In this document: piece after piece, positions 17,388 through 26,363 of the stretch | Layout: every line of letters begins with the position of its first letter | Numbering within the stretch: position 1 is the stretch's first letter | NCBI GenBank assembly: GCA_035388225.1 | Contig: DAOOPM010000004.1 | Span: 109,800 to 173,799 of the forward strand | Source of the DNA: SB25 sp029560875 | GTDB taxonomy: Bacteria > Bacteroidota > Bacteroidia > Bacteroidales > Tenuifilaceae | Direction of reading: 5' to 3' | Length of the DNA: 64,000 nt | Notes under the pieces: generated by a model | What the model was told of the DNA's origin: nothing | The model's database searches: none | Seen by the model: only the letters and a program-made list of their open reading frames with translations | Program-made: the position numbers and the translations under genes

Positions 17388-19394
17388 ATGTCAACCGAGC
17401 AGATTTATCAGAGAATTAAAAGTTTACGGGAGCAACTGAATCATCATAACTATCAATACTATGTGCTTTCGCAACCAACTATTAGCGATTATGAGTTTGA
17501 TGCTCTGCTCAAGGAGTTGACCGATTTGGAGGCTCAGTACCCTGAATTCGACGACCCCAATTCACCAACCAAAAGGGTTGGTAGCGATATTTCAAAGGAG
17601 TTTAACCAAGTTAAGCACCGATTTCCAATGTTATCGCTGGCAAATACTTATACAGAGGAGGAGGTGCTCGATTTTGAGGATAGAGTTTTAAAGGCATTAA
17701 CCACTGAGCCAGAGTACGTTTGTGAGTTGAAGTACGATGGCGTGGCTATTGGATTAACATACAAAAATGGAAAGTTAGTGCAGGCTGTTACCCGTGGCGA
17801 TGGGACAATTGGCGATGATGTTACAGCCAATGTACGCACTATTAAATCTATTCCGCTTGTTCTGCACGGCAATTATCCTGATGATTTTGAGATTCGTGGC
17901 GAAATATTTATGCCCCGCAATGTGTTTGAGGATTTGAACCGTGAGCGCGAGGAGGATGGCGATACTCCATTTGCAAATCCCCGCAATGCGGCTTCGGGTA
18001 CATTAAAGTTACTAAACTCCACTGTTGTTGCTAAACGCAAGTTGGATTGTTTCCTTTACTATGTTTTAGGCGATAATTTACCATTCGATAATCATTACCA
18101 AAACCTTGTTGCAGCCAAAGACTGGGGCTTTAAGGTTTCAGAGCACGTTAAACTTTGTACAACTTCAAAACAGGTTATGGATTACATCCATTACTGGGAC
18201 GATGCACGTAAGAAACTGCCATTTGATACCGATGGAGTGGTTATCAAGGTGAACTCGTATCAGCATCAAAATGCTTTAGGGCTTACTGCTAAAACTCCGC
18301 GTTGGGCAATTGCCTACAAATTTAAGCCTGAGAGGGTAAGCACAACCTTGCTTTCTGTCGACTTTCAGGTTGGGCGCACAGGTGCTGTTACTCCAGTTGC
18401 AAACCTTAAGCCAGTGAAGTTGGCGGGAACGGTTGTTAAACGTGCATCGCTGCACAATGCCGACCAGGTGGAATTATTGGATATTCGCATTGGCGATTCT
18501 GTTTTTGTAGAAAAGGGTGGCGAAATCATTCCAAAAATTGTGGGTGTAGATAGTTTGCAACGAACCCTTTTCAGCACGCCATTTGTATTTCCAGAGAATT
18601 GCCCTGAGTGCGGAACGCAATTGGTGAGACCTGAGGGCGAAGCACGCCATTTTTGTCCAAATCAAATTGGTTGTCCACCCCAAATTAAAGGAAGAATTGA
18701 GCATTACATCAGTCGTAAGGCATTAAATATTGATGGATTAGGCGAGGAGACAGTTGCTCTACTTTTTGATAATAAATTGATAAAAGACCCGTCGGATTTA
18801 TATACTTTAACTAAAGAGCAGTTGCTTAATTTGGAACGATTTGCCGAAAAATCGGCCGATAATGCCATACGAAGCATCGAGAATTCGAAACAAGTACCTT
18901 TTCCTAAAGTCCTTTACGGAATTGGAATTCGGTATGTAGGTGAAACCACCGCGCGTAAACTTGCAATGCACTTTGGAAATATCGATTCCATTGCAACCGC
19001 GAAAATGGATGATTTACTTGAGGTTGACGAGGTGGGAGAGAGGATTGCTCAAAGCATTATCGATTTCTTTTCAAATCCGCTTAACGTTGATTTTATTTCA
19101 AAGTTAAAGGGTTTTGGAGTTAAGTTGGAAATATCATCATCGGAACAACAGGTCAAGTCCGATAAATTGAAAGGATTATCCATAGTTATTTCAGGGACTT
19201 TCTCCAAAATTTCGCGTGACGATTTAAAAGAGTTGATTCAACAACACGGAGGTAAAAACGTAGGTAGTGTTTCAGCATCAACATCGATGCTGGTTGCAGG
19301 CGATAAAATTGGCCCAGCCAAACTGGATAAAGCCAATAAACTTGGAGTTAAAATTGTATCGGAGGATGAGTTTTTTGAATTAATTAAGGATTAA
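17388..19394 (+). CDS. ligA: NAD-dependent DNA ligase
   Basis: The ATG at 17388 is chosen because it gives the usual LigA start (MSTEQIYQRIKSLREQL) and places the adenylated Lys of CELKYDGVAIG at residue 115, the same number as in E. coli; the upstream extension is not conserved-looking. Product 668 residues, with domains in order: Ia, adenylation domain, OB fold (VDFQVGRTGAVTPVA), four-Cys zinc finger (CPECG...FCPNQIGC), helix-hairpin-helix repeats (IDGLGEETV, GIRYVGETTARKL, VDEVGERIA), and a C-terminal BRCT domain (KGLSIVISGTFSKISRDD). It seals nicks during replication and repair using NAD. First gene of a probable ligA-DUF6913-dapA cluster. Confidence 0.98.
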   Translation: MSTEQIYQRIKSLREQLNHHNYQYYVLSQPTISDYEFDALLKELTDLEAQYPEFDDPNSPTKRVGSDISKEFNQVKHRFPMLSLANTYTEEEVLDFEDRVLKALTTEPEYVCELKYDGVAIGLTYKNGKLVQAVTRGDGTIGDDVTANVRTIKSIPLVLHGNYPDDFEIRGEIFMPRNVFEDLNREREEDGDTPFANPRNAASGTLKLLNSTVVAKRKLDCFLYYVLGDNLPFDNHYQNLVAAKDWGFKVSEHVKLCTTSKQVMDYIHYWDDARKKLPFDTDGVVIKVNSYQHQNALGLTAKTPRWAIAYKFKPERVSTTLLSVDFQVGRTGAVTPVANLKPVKLAGTVVKRASLHNADQVELLDIRIGDSVFVEKGGEIIPKIVGVDSLQRTLFSTPFVFPENCPECGTQLVRPEGEARHFCPNQIGCPPQIKGRIEHYISRKALNIDGLGEETVALLFDNKLIKDPSDLYTLTKEQLLNLERFAEKSADNAIRSIENSKQVPFPKVLYGIGIRYVGETTARKLAMHFGNIDSIATAKMDDLLEVDEVGERIAQSIIDFFSNPLNVDFISKLKGFGVKLEISSSEQQVKSDKLKGLSIVISGTFSKISRDDLKELIQQHGGKNVGSVSASTSMLVAGDKIGPAKLDKANKLGVKIVSEDEFFELIKD

Positions 19395-19433
19395 TATTTT
19401 TGAAGTGTTGCTTAATTTTAGTAAAATTGCATT

Positions 19434-20048
19434 TTGGCATATTGTCCGAAATTAAAATCAGAAATAAATACAGCAGTGAAAGCACTAGATAACTATAAGT
19501 ACAGAAAATCAATCAAAAGCCTAAATAAGGCATTGGTTGGCTTTAAACGCCATAAAATGGTACAAAACCTTACCACTGCTCGTAATATTGGGCTTGTATT
19601 CAACTTACCAGACCAATCAGTGCTTGATGAGGTGCTTAATCTCAAAAAATACTTCGAGAGTAAAAATATCAGCGTTGTTGCTTTAGGCTTTTTCCCTGGA
19701 AAGGAAATTCCTCAGTATTTTACAATGCACAATAGGGTTAGCGTTTTTGATAAGAATCAGGTTAACTGGTATGGAAAACCTGAGAGTGCAGTGGTTGACT
19801 CATTTACTTCTACCGAGTTCGATATACTTATCGATTTAAATTTTGAAGAAACAATGCCAATGCGTTGGATATCATCGTTATCTAGGGCTAAATTTAGAGT
19901 TGGAGCATTAAACTACTACAATAATCCTTTCGATTTGATTATTACTGTGGATAAATCGAAGGGTCTTAACTATCTTTGTGAGCAAATAAAGCAAATACTT
20001 TTTCAACTTAATAATAGATTTGCTCAAGAACCTACAACCACCTTGTAA
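19434..20048 (+). CDS. DUF6913 family protein
   Basis: A 204-residue cytoplasmic protein between ligA and dapA, recognised as the Bacteroidota family DUF6913 of unknown function. No ATG is available upstream; the in-frame TTG at 19434 gives MAYCPKLKSEINTAVKALDN, which fits the family's helical N-terminus, while the next ATG would remove 41 residues. The middle (NIGLVFNLPDQSVLDEVLNLKKYF) looks like a Rossmann-type alpha/beta fold. Its location 40 bp after ligA and 20 bp before dapA suggests a shared transcript. Confidence 0.75.
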   Translation: MAYCPKLKSEINTAVKALDNYKYRKSIKSLNKALVGFKRHKMVQNLTTARNIGLVFNLPDQSVLDEVLNLKKYFESKNISVVALGFFPGKEIPQYFTMHNRVSVFDKNQVNWYGKPESAVVDSFTSTEFDILIDLNFEETMPMRWISSLSRAKFRVGALNYYNNPFDLIITVDKSKGLNYLCEQIKQILFQLNNRFAQEPTTTL

Positions 20049-20068
20049 TTCATCAACTTAAAAAATAT

Positions 20069-20953
20069 ATGAGTACTGAACAGTTCCGGGGATTAGGAGT
20101 AGCTATGGTTACCCCTTTTAATCAGGATAAAGAAATTGATTACGACGCTACTGAAAAGTTAATTGAACATTTAGTGACTGGTGGAGTTGATTTCCTAGTT
20201 GTTATGGGAACAACAGGTGAATCGGCCACTTTAACCGACAAGGAGAAACGCTCATTAATTAAGTTTGTTATTAAAAAGAATGATGGCCGTTTACCCATAA
20301 TGCTTGGCATTGGTGGAAATGATACCAACCATATCATTGAGCAAATTGATGATTTTGATTTTGATGGAATTGATGCAATTCTTTCAGTTACACCATACTA
20401 CAATAAACCAACTCAGAAAGGTTTAGAACTGCATTTTAAAGCAATTGCAGCACAAAGCGAGTTGCCAATTGTGCTTTACAATGTTCCTGGTAGAACTGGC
20501 GTAAATATGACCGCAGAAACAACCCTAAAGCTTGCTCATGAGGTGCCAAATATCATTGGTATTAAGGAGGCATCGGGTAACTTAAACCAGATGAGTTACA
20601 TTTTAAGGGATAGACCTGATAATTTCCTTGTACTATCGGGCGATGATGGCTTAACACTACCTCAAATGTCGATGGGGGCCGATGGTGTTATTTCTGTTGT
20701 TGGTAACGCTTTACCTAAGCGTTTCTCGGAGATGGTAAAACTTGCACAGCAGCATAACTTTGTTGAGGCAAGTAAAATTCACCTAGAGTTAATCGAAATT
20801 ATTGACTCTCTATTTGTGGAAGGTAATCCAGGTGGAGTAAAGGCCGCTTTATCAATCCTAGGAATAGTTGATAATAACCTACGTTTACCTCTTGCTCCAA
20901 TCAGCGAGTCGGCTTTCTACAAATTATCGTTGCTTTTACAGAACCAACAGTAA
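20069..20953 (+). CDS. dapA: 4-hydroxy-tetrahydrodipicolinate synthase
   Basis: A 294-residue class I aldolase (TIM barrel) that condenses pyruvate with aspartate semialdehyde in the lysine and diaminopimelate pathway. Active-site elements are present: GTTGES (46-51, Thr pair of the proton relay), YNVPGRT (138-144, Tyr and the Arg that binds the second substrate), and the Schiff-base Lys166 in GIKEASGN. Length is that of typical DapA. It follows DUF6913 by 20 bp and is ended by a strong terminator. The product feeds peptidoglycan cross-linking. Confidence 0.97.
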   Translation: MSTEQFRGLGVAMVTPFNQDKEIDYDATEKLIEHLVTGGVDFLVVMGTTGESATLTDKEKRSLIKFVIKKNDGRLPIMLGIGGNDTNHIIEQIDDFDFDGIDAILSVTPYYNKPTQKGLELHFKAIAAQSELPIVLYNVPGRTGVNMTAETTLKLAHEVPNIIGIKEASGNLNQMSYILRDRPDNFLVLSGDDGLTLPQMSMGADGVISVVGNALPKRFSEMVKLAQQHNFVEASKIHLELIEIIDSLFVEGNPGGVKAALSILGIVDNNLRLPLAPISESAFYKLSLLLQNQQ

Positions 20954-20975
20954 GATATTTTGTTTCTATAACAAT

Positions 20976-21002
20976 AAAAAGGCTCTTAGTTGAGCCTTTT
21001 TT
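20976..21002 (+). terminator. intrinsic terminator after dapA
   Basis: Stem AAAAAGGCTC / GAGCCTTTTT with a 6-nt loop, ending in six T, 22 bp after the dapA stop. This closes the ligA-DUF6913-dapA unit. Confidence 0.9.
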
Positions 21003-21044
21003 GTTTTAATTTTAGTATATTTAATAGACTTAAAATTTAACGTT

Positions 21045-22031
21045 ATGGCCAACCTATCTACAACCTATATGGGTTTAAAGCTTAAAAACCCTTTAATTGT
21101 CGGAAGTTCAGGATTAACCGACTCTCTTCCTGAAATAGCTGAATTTGAGGCTAGAGGTGCTGCGGCAGTTGTTATCAAATCCTTATTCGAGGAGGAGATA
21201 ATTGCCGAAACTCACGATAACCTGAACAAGATGAATGCCTCAGGCTTTATCTATCCGGAAACTATGGAGTACTTCGATTTTGATAGAATTGAAGACCCTG
21301 TTGCCGATTACCTGAAATTTCTTAAAGATGCTAAGGAAAGCGTTAGTATTCCAGTTTTTGCAAGTATTAACTGTGTTACAGCCAATGGTTGGACAGATTT
21401 TGCCAAACGTATTGAGGATACTGGTGTTGATGCTCTTGAGTTAAATGTTTTTTCTCTACCTTCCGATTTTAACCGAACTGCGCACGAGAACGAGCAGGTT
21501 TATTTTGATATTATCAACAAGGTAACATCCGTAACAAAACTTCCTGTTGCGCTTAAAATTGGATACTACAATGCCAGTTTAGGAAATTTTATTAAGCGGT
21601 TAAGTGAAACTCCTGTTAAAGGGATTGTACTTTTCAATAGGTTTTACAACCCCGATTTCGATGTGAATAATTTACAGTTTGCCCCTTCGAGCGTATTCAG
21701 TACTCCTGCAGAGATTTCAACCTCATTACGCTGGATTGCAATTATGTCAGGTAGAGTGCAGTGTGATTTATCTGCATCAACTGGAGTTCATGATGGATTT
21801 GGAATGGTAAAACAGCTTTTGGCTGGAGCCAATTCCGTTCAGGTTTGCTCCGCAATTTACCGCAACGGTAAGGAGCATGTAACCTATATGATTAAGCAGC
21901 TAGAGCAATGGATGGATTCAAATGGTTATGCAACAATTGACGAGTTTCGCGGAAAAATGAGTCAATCAAAAACATATAATCCTGCTGCTTTTGAGAGAGT
22001 GCAGTTTATGAAATATTTTCACGACTTATAA
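21045..22031 (+). CDS. dihydroorotate dehydrogenase-like flavoprotein
   Basis: A 328-residue FMN-type TIM-barrel protein similar to class 1 dihydroorotate dehydrogenases (MANLSTTYMGLKLKNPLIVGSSG at the start, a pattern shared with PyrD/PreA). The catalytic loop of true DHODs, NxSCPN, is replaced by LELNVFSLPSDFN, so the active-site Cys is missing. Phosphate-binding glycines of the cofactor site are visible in GANSVQVCSAIYRNG. It therefore probably reduces or oxidises something other than dihydroorotate, or uses a Ser base. Not linked to pyrimidine genes. Stand-alone gene after the dapA terminator. Confidence 0.8.
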   Translation: MANLSTTYMGLKLKNPLIVGSSGLTDSLPEIAEFEARGAAAVVIKSLFEEEIIAETHDNLNKMNASGFIYPETMEYFDFDRIEDPVADYLKFLKDAKESVSIPVFASINCVTANGWTDFAKRIEDTGVDALELNVFSLPSDFNRTAHENEQVYFDIINKVTSVTKLPVALKIGYYNASLGNFIKRLSETPVKGIVLFNRFYNPDFDVNNLQFAPSSVFSTPAEISTSLRWIAIMSGRVQCDLSASTGVHDGFGMVKQLLAGANSVQVCSAIYRNGKEHVTYMIKQLEQWMDSNGYATIDEFRGKMSQSKTYNPAAFERVQFMKYFHDL

Positions 22032-22197
22032 TCAAAAACACTAATAGTTAATAAAATTTAGCATTTGTTAATAAAGTTGATGATTATTGATTCTTAATAT
22101 TTTACATAAGTTGTAACTTTCATCATAATTTCTGAAACCTTTTGGTTGGAGAAAGTATAAGAATTTATACTAAGTTTGTTGTCGGAAAGAATTAACG

Positions 22198-23598
22198 ATG
22201 AGAGAAGAAAACGAAAATTACATAGGAGAAGATAATACCACTGAAATTGTTAAGCGGTACGAGGAGAAGTTAAGCCAGAGCAAAAGCATCTTCTTCGATG
22301 TATTTGAGTTTGAGAATATCATAGATTTTTACCTGTCGGACGATAACCATTCAAGGACTAGGCAGGCCATTGACATTGCTGAGCGGATTTATCCTAATTC
22401 GCCCGAGATTCAAATTAAAAAAGCAGAATATTACTTTGTAAAAGGTGAATTCAACAATTCGTTGAGCTTGCTGGAGTATTTAGAAAAGTTTGATTCTCAG
22501 AACTACGAACTGTATTTTCTAAAAGCACAGGTTTGCTTTGAATTGGGCGAAACTCAAAAATCCATTGAGAGTTTCGATAGGGCTATTGCCATTGGCACCG
22601 ATGATACAATTGAATTGCTTCATCGAGTTTCCAGTTTCTACCTCGAATCCGATGAGATTAACTTGGCGTTAAGGTATCTGCTTAAATCCTATCAAATAGA
22701 TAAAACCAGCTTGGCGGTTTTGTTCGATTTGGGCTATTGCTACGAACGGAACAATGCGTTAGACAAGAGCATCCGTTATTACAACGAGTATTTAGATATA
22801 AATCCATTCTCGGCAAGTGCTTGGTACAATTTGGGCATTGTTTACACTAAACTGGGTCGATTTGATGAGGCTTTGGAGGCTTACGATTACTGCATTGCAG
22901 TAGAACCCAATTATTCTTCGGCCTATCACAACAAAGGCAATACTTTGGCATCCATAGAGCGATACGAGGAGGCCGTTAAGGTTTTTGCCGATTTATCGGA
23001 GTTGGAGACTGACAATCCTAGAGTGTTTGCACTACTAGGTGAGTGTTACGAGAAAACTGATAGGTTGGATTTAGCCCTCGATGCCTACAATAAATCAATT
23101 GTTATTGACCCCGAATACGCCGAGGGTTATTACGGAATTGGTATTGTTATGGCTGCTCGCCAAAAGTTAGATATCAGCCTAAATTTTATTAAACGTGCAA
23201 TTGCGCTCGACCCTGAGCAGTACGATTTTTGGCTAGGTATAGGCCGTGTGCATTACGATATGAACAATATCCCCGAGGCTATTAATGCTTACCGCGAGGC
23301 CACAACATTAAATCCTAATGAACCCGATGCATATCTTGCTTTAGCAGAGGTTTTGCTCTATCAGGAGAAATTTCAAGAGGTTGAAACCTTGGTGGATGAG
23401 TTGGGTAATAAGTTCGATTCCAATGCCTCAATAAAGGTGATAAATGCTGCAGCATTATACCTTTCGCATCATCAAAAGGAAGCACTGGAAATGCTACGCG
23501 ATGCAAAGAGGATTGACCCAACATCAATTGACGACTTTTTCAGCCTAGTGTCAATTGTTAACGATGATGATTTTGTAGATAGCGTTAAATCGCTGTAA
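22198..23598 (+). CDS. tetratricopeptide repeat protein
   Basis: A 466-residue cytoplasmic protein made of about eleven TPR units after an acidic N-terminus. Good units are ASAWYNLGIVYTKLGRFDEA, SSAYHNKGNTLASIERYEEA and EGYYGIGIVMAARQKLDIS, each with the W/L-G/A/S-Y-A-P spacing of TPRs. Such superhelices bind peptides or partner proteins; no catalytic domain is present and the partner cannot be named. No signal peptide or membrane segment. Stand-alone gene with its own terminator. Confidence 0.9.
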   Translation: MREENENYIGEDNTTEIVKRYEEKLSQSKSIFFDVFEFENIIDFYLSDDNHSRTRQAIDIAERIYPNSPEIQIKKAEYYFVKGEFNNSLSLLEYLEKFDSQNYELYFLKAQVCFELGETQKSIESFDRAIAIGTDDTIELLHRVSSFYLESDEINLALRYLLKSYQIDKTSLAVLFDLGYCYERNNALDKSIRYYNEYLDINPFSASAWYNLGIVYTKLGRFDEALEAYDYCIAVEPNYSSAYHNKGNTLASIERYEEAVKVFADLSELETDNPRVFALLGECYEKTDRLDLALDAYNKSIVIDPEYAEGYYGIGIVMAARQKLDISLNFIKRAIALDPEQYDFWLGIGRVHYDMNNIPEAINAYREATTLNPNEPDAYLALAEVLLYQEKFQEVETLVDELGNKFDSNASIKVINAAALYLSHHQKEALEMLRDAKRIDPTSIDDFFSLVSIVNDDDFVDSVKSL

Positions 23599-23615
23599 AA
23601 TAATTTATTATGGTA

Positions 23616-23645
23616 AAGCCACTCCGAATTGGGGTGGTTTTTTTA
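23616..23645 (+). terminator. intrinsic terminator after the TPR gene
   Basis: Stem CCACTCC / GGGGTGG with one G-U pair, a 5-nt loop (GAATT), flanking A/T pairs and seven T, 20 bp after the stop. Confidence 0.85.
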
Positions 23646-23699
23646 TTAACAATTTGTATCTAAATAGTGATTTCTGTCATCATATTTACTAAAAATGAA

Positions 23700-23707
23700 T
23701 ACATTTG
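23700..23707 (+). promoter_or_regulatory. candidate -7 element of comA
   Basis: TACATTTG fits TAnnTTTG and is 26 bp before the comA ATG. A -33 match at the usual spacing is not obvious. Confidence 0.35.
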
Positions 23708-23733
23708 GCGTAAATGTTTAAAAAAGTAGAAAT

Positions 23734-24495
23734 ATGAACTATAATTTACCATTTATACCTAGCCGTCCAGGCAAACCCCGCGAGTTTGGTTTAACAATGG
23801 TTATGGATAAAGGCCTAAGTTTGGACGAGGCCAAGAATATGGTTGCTTCTGGCGCTGATTATATTGATTTTGTAAAGTTCGGTTTTGGAACATCGTTAAT
23901 AACACCTCAGCTTAAAGAGAAGATTAAAGTTTATAGGGATGCAGGGATGCGACCCTATTTGGGCGGAACTCTTTTCGAATTATTCATTATTCGTAATATG
24001 TACGACGACTTTGTGAAGTTTGTTGACCAACTAGGCCTCGATTTGGTAGAGGTATCCGATGGCTCAATGGAGATGAACCACAAGGTTAAGTGCGATTATA
24101 TCACTAAACTTTCAAAGAAATTCACTGTTATTTCTGAGGTAGGCTCCAAACAAGCCGATGTTCATATCCCAGACGACGAGTGGGTTGCAATGATGAAAAC
24201 CGAAATAGAGGCTGGTAGCTGGAAGGTAATTGCCGAAGCGCGCGAAAGTGGTAATATTGGAATTTACAATAAGGATAATTCGGCCAACTTATCGTTGATA
24301 GACGATATTGTTAAGCATATCAAAATTGAAAATGTATTGTGGGAAGCACCACTGAAGAGTCAGCAAGCTTGGTTTATTCAACTTTTGGGTGCCAATGTTA
24401 ATCTTGGAAATATTGCCACTAATGAGGCAATATCCCTTGAAACATTGAGGTTGGGTTTACGTGGCGATACATTTTTTCAGTTTTTGCCTAAATAG
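23734..24495 (+). CDS. comA: phosphosulfolactate synthase
   Basis: A 253-residue TIM-barrel protein of the ComA family, which adds sulfite to phosphoenolpyruvate to form (2R)-phospho-3-sulfolactate. Recognisable segments are GLTMVMDKGLSLDEAKNM, YIDFVKFGFGTS, PYLGGTLFE, VEVSDGS, and VIAEARESGNIGI. The downstream ComB/ComC steps are not nearby, so the end product here is unknown; sulfonate precursors of coenzyme M (archaea), of spore sulfolactate, and possibly of Bacteroidota sulfonolipids are known or proposed uses of this chemistry. First gene of a run with DUF368 and DUF3108 genes (33-bp and 20-bp gaps). Confidence 0.88.
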   Translation: MNYNLPFIPSRPGKPREFGLTMVMDKGLSLDEAKNMVASGADYIDFVKFGFGTSLITPQLKEKIKVYRDAGMRPYLGGTLFELFIIRNMYDDFVKFVDQLGLDLVEVSDGSMEMNHKVKCDYITKLSKKFTVISEVGSKQADVHIPDDEWVAMMKTEIEAGSWKVIAEARESGNIGIYNKDNSANLSLIDDIVKHIKIENVLWEAPLKSQQAWFIQLLGANVNLGNIATNEAISLETLRLGLRGDTFFQFLPK

Positions 24496-24528
24496 TTTTT
24501 TAGAACATTATTAAAAAAATCATCAAAA

Positions 24529-25500
24529 ATGACAAGGAGATTAATAGACTATATTGTGCTTGTTTTTAAAGGTATTGCAATGGGTGCAGCGGATGTTATT
24601 CCTGGAGTATCGGGAGGGACAGTTGCCTTTATTGCGGGAATATATGAGGAACTAATAGATTCAATAAAATCTGTTGGGTCAAAATCGTTCTTTTTACTTT
24701 TCAAACGTAATGGTATTGTCCTATTCTTAGAGGCTATAAATGCAAAGTTCCTTTTCTCCATAATTCTAGGTATTACTATTAGTTTCTTGTCATTAGCTAA
24801 GTTGATGCAGTATTTGTTAACATATCATCCAATTTTCGTTTGGGCATTCTTTTTTGGCTTAATAGTAGCTTCGGTATGGTTTGTTGGCAAAAATATTACT
24901 AAGTGGAATTTTTCTGTTTATTTCAGCCTTATACTAGGTATTGTAATTGGTTTCTGGATTACTGTAATTTCCCCAACAGAAACAACAAATGATTTGTGGT
25001 TTATTTTCCTATGTGGTTCATTGGCAATTTGCGCCATGATTTTACCCGGGATATCAGGAAGTTTTATCCTTTTATTACTCGGAAAGTATGCCTATATGAT
25101 GGGAGCGTTGGCGTCGTTTAATCTTGTTATAATTGGTACTTTTTTAGTTGGAGCAACAATAGGAATATTGCTATTTTCAAAACTTCTTTCTGTTTTACTC
25201 CATAAATTTCATAATTTCACAATAGCTTTACTTACAGGCTTTATGCTTGGTTCTTTGAATAAAGTTTGGCCTTGGAAAGTTGCCGTTCAAACATTTATTG
25301 ATGAAAACGGATTAGTAAAGCCACTTATTGAGAAAAACGTACTCCCAGAAACCTACAAGTACAGTAATGGATTGGAGCCATATACTCTTTGGGCAATCCT
25401 ATTTGCAATTTTAGGTGTCGTGGTGATTGTTCTGTTGGAACGCATTACTATTAAGAAAGATAATTCAGAAGATATTCTTAGAAAAAAGCTCGGTTTTTAG
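24529..25500 (+). CDS. DUF368 membrane protein, undecaprenyl-phosphate translocase (PopT-like)
   Basis: A 323-residue polytopic membrane protein with about eight transmembrane segments. The family signature GIAMGAADVIPGVSGGTVAFIAGIYEEL near the N-terminus and the second inverted copy SLAICAMILPGISGSFILLLLGKY near residue 165 identify DUF368. Members return undecaprenyl phosphate across the inner membrane for reuse in cell-wall and polysaccharide synthesis. It follows comA by 33 bp. Nothing looks damaged. Confidence 0.9.
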   Translation: MTRRLIDYIVLVFKGIAMGAADVIPGVSGGTVAFIAGIYEELIDSIKSVGSKSFFLLFKRNGIVLFLEAINAKFLFSIILGITISFLSLAKLMQYLLTYHPIFVWAFFFGLIVASVWFVGKNITKWNFSVYFSLILGIVIGFWITVISPTETTNDLWFIFLCGSLAICAMILPGISGSFILLLLGKYAYMMGALASFNLVIIGTFLVGATIGILLFSKLLSVLLHKFHNFTIALLTGFMLGSLNKVWPWKVAVQTFIDENGLVKPLIEKNVLPETYKYSNGLEPYTLWAILFAILGVVVIVLLERITIKKDNSEDILRKKLGF

Positions 25501-25520
25501 TTGGTACGAAAACAAGATTT

Positions 25521-26339
25521 ATGTTAAAAATTCTTGTTTCTATTTTACTCTTTTTTATTAGTGAACGAATAGTTGCACAGGATACCCTGTGCAAATTTCC
25601 TAATTATACTTTCAAAGTTGGCGAGAATGTAACCTATAGGGCTTACTATAATTGGAAATTCATTTGGCTCAATGCTGGTGACGTTTTTTTTAGTGTAAAG
25701 GATACTGTTTACCAAAATAAGGAATCGTTTCATTTTGTTTCGAAGGGTTGGAGCTTAAAGGAGTATGATTGGTTTTATAAAGTTCGCGATAGTTTTGAAT
25801 CGATTGTTACCAAAGATAATTTTAAGCCACTTTGGTTCTTAAGAGATACCGAGGAGGGTGGTTTTAAGACTTACAACCGATACGATTTTAATCATACGAA
25901 TAATCAAGTTAATATTGTAAGTTATACCTCAAAAAGGTCATACAAAGAAGAATATAAAAATATTAAACCCTGCTCATTCGATGTTTTAAGTGCAATTTAT
26001 TTCTGTAGGAACATTGATTTTAACCGTTATAAGATTGGCGATAAAATTCCATTGACTATGGTCATCGATAATGATGTATTCAATCTTTTCATCAGGTATT
26101 TGGGCAAGGAAAATATAAAATTGCATAAGGATACTAAAACATATAGCACCATCAAATTTTCGGTTATGCTGGTTGAGGGGACAATATTTAAGGGTGGTGA
26201 GGATATGACAATATGGGTTACTGATGATGGAAATAGAGTTCCAGTTATGGTTGAGGCAAAAATACTTATTGGCTCAGTTAAAGCGGTTATTACTGGAGCT
26301 GAGGGGTTGGTCAGCAAATCAATTCTCAATATTAAGTAA
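25521..26339 (+). CDS. DUF3108 family periplasmic protein
   Basis: A 272-residue protein with a signal peptide (about residues 1-19, ending IVAQ). The body matches DUF3108: YTFKVGENVTYRAYYNWKFIWLNAGD near the N-terminus, DFDVLSAIYF-like region (SFDVLSAIYFCRNIDF), and ITGAEGLVSKSILNIK at the end. The fold is probably a lipocalin-like or LolA-like half-barrel in the periplasm. Function is not established. Likely last gene of the comA-DUF368-DUF3108 unit; converges on the PagL-like gene with 24 bp between. Confidence 0.8.
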   Translation: MLKILVSILLFFISERIVAQDTLCKFPNYTFKVGENVTYRAYYNWKFIWLNAGDVFFSVKDTVYQNKESFHFVSKGWSLKEYDWFYKVRDSFESIVTKDNFKPLWFLRDTEEGGFKTYNRYDFNHTNNQVNIVSYTSKRSYKEEYKNIKPCSFDVLSAIYFCRNIDFNRYKIGDKIPLTMVIDNDVFNLFIRYLGKENIKLHKDTKTYSTIKFSVMLVEGTIFKGGEDMTIWVTDDGNRVPVMVEAKILIGSVKAVITGAEGLVSKSILNIK

Positions 26340-26363
26340 GTTTCTGTTTAAAAATGGTTTAGG

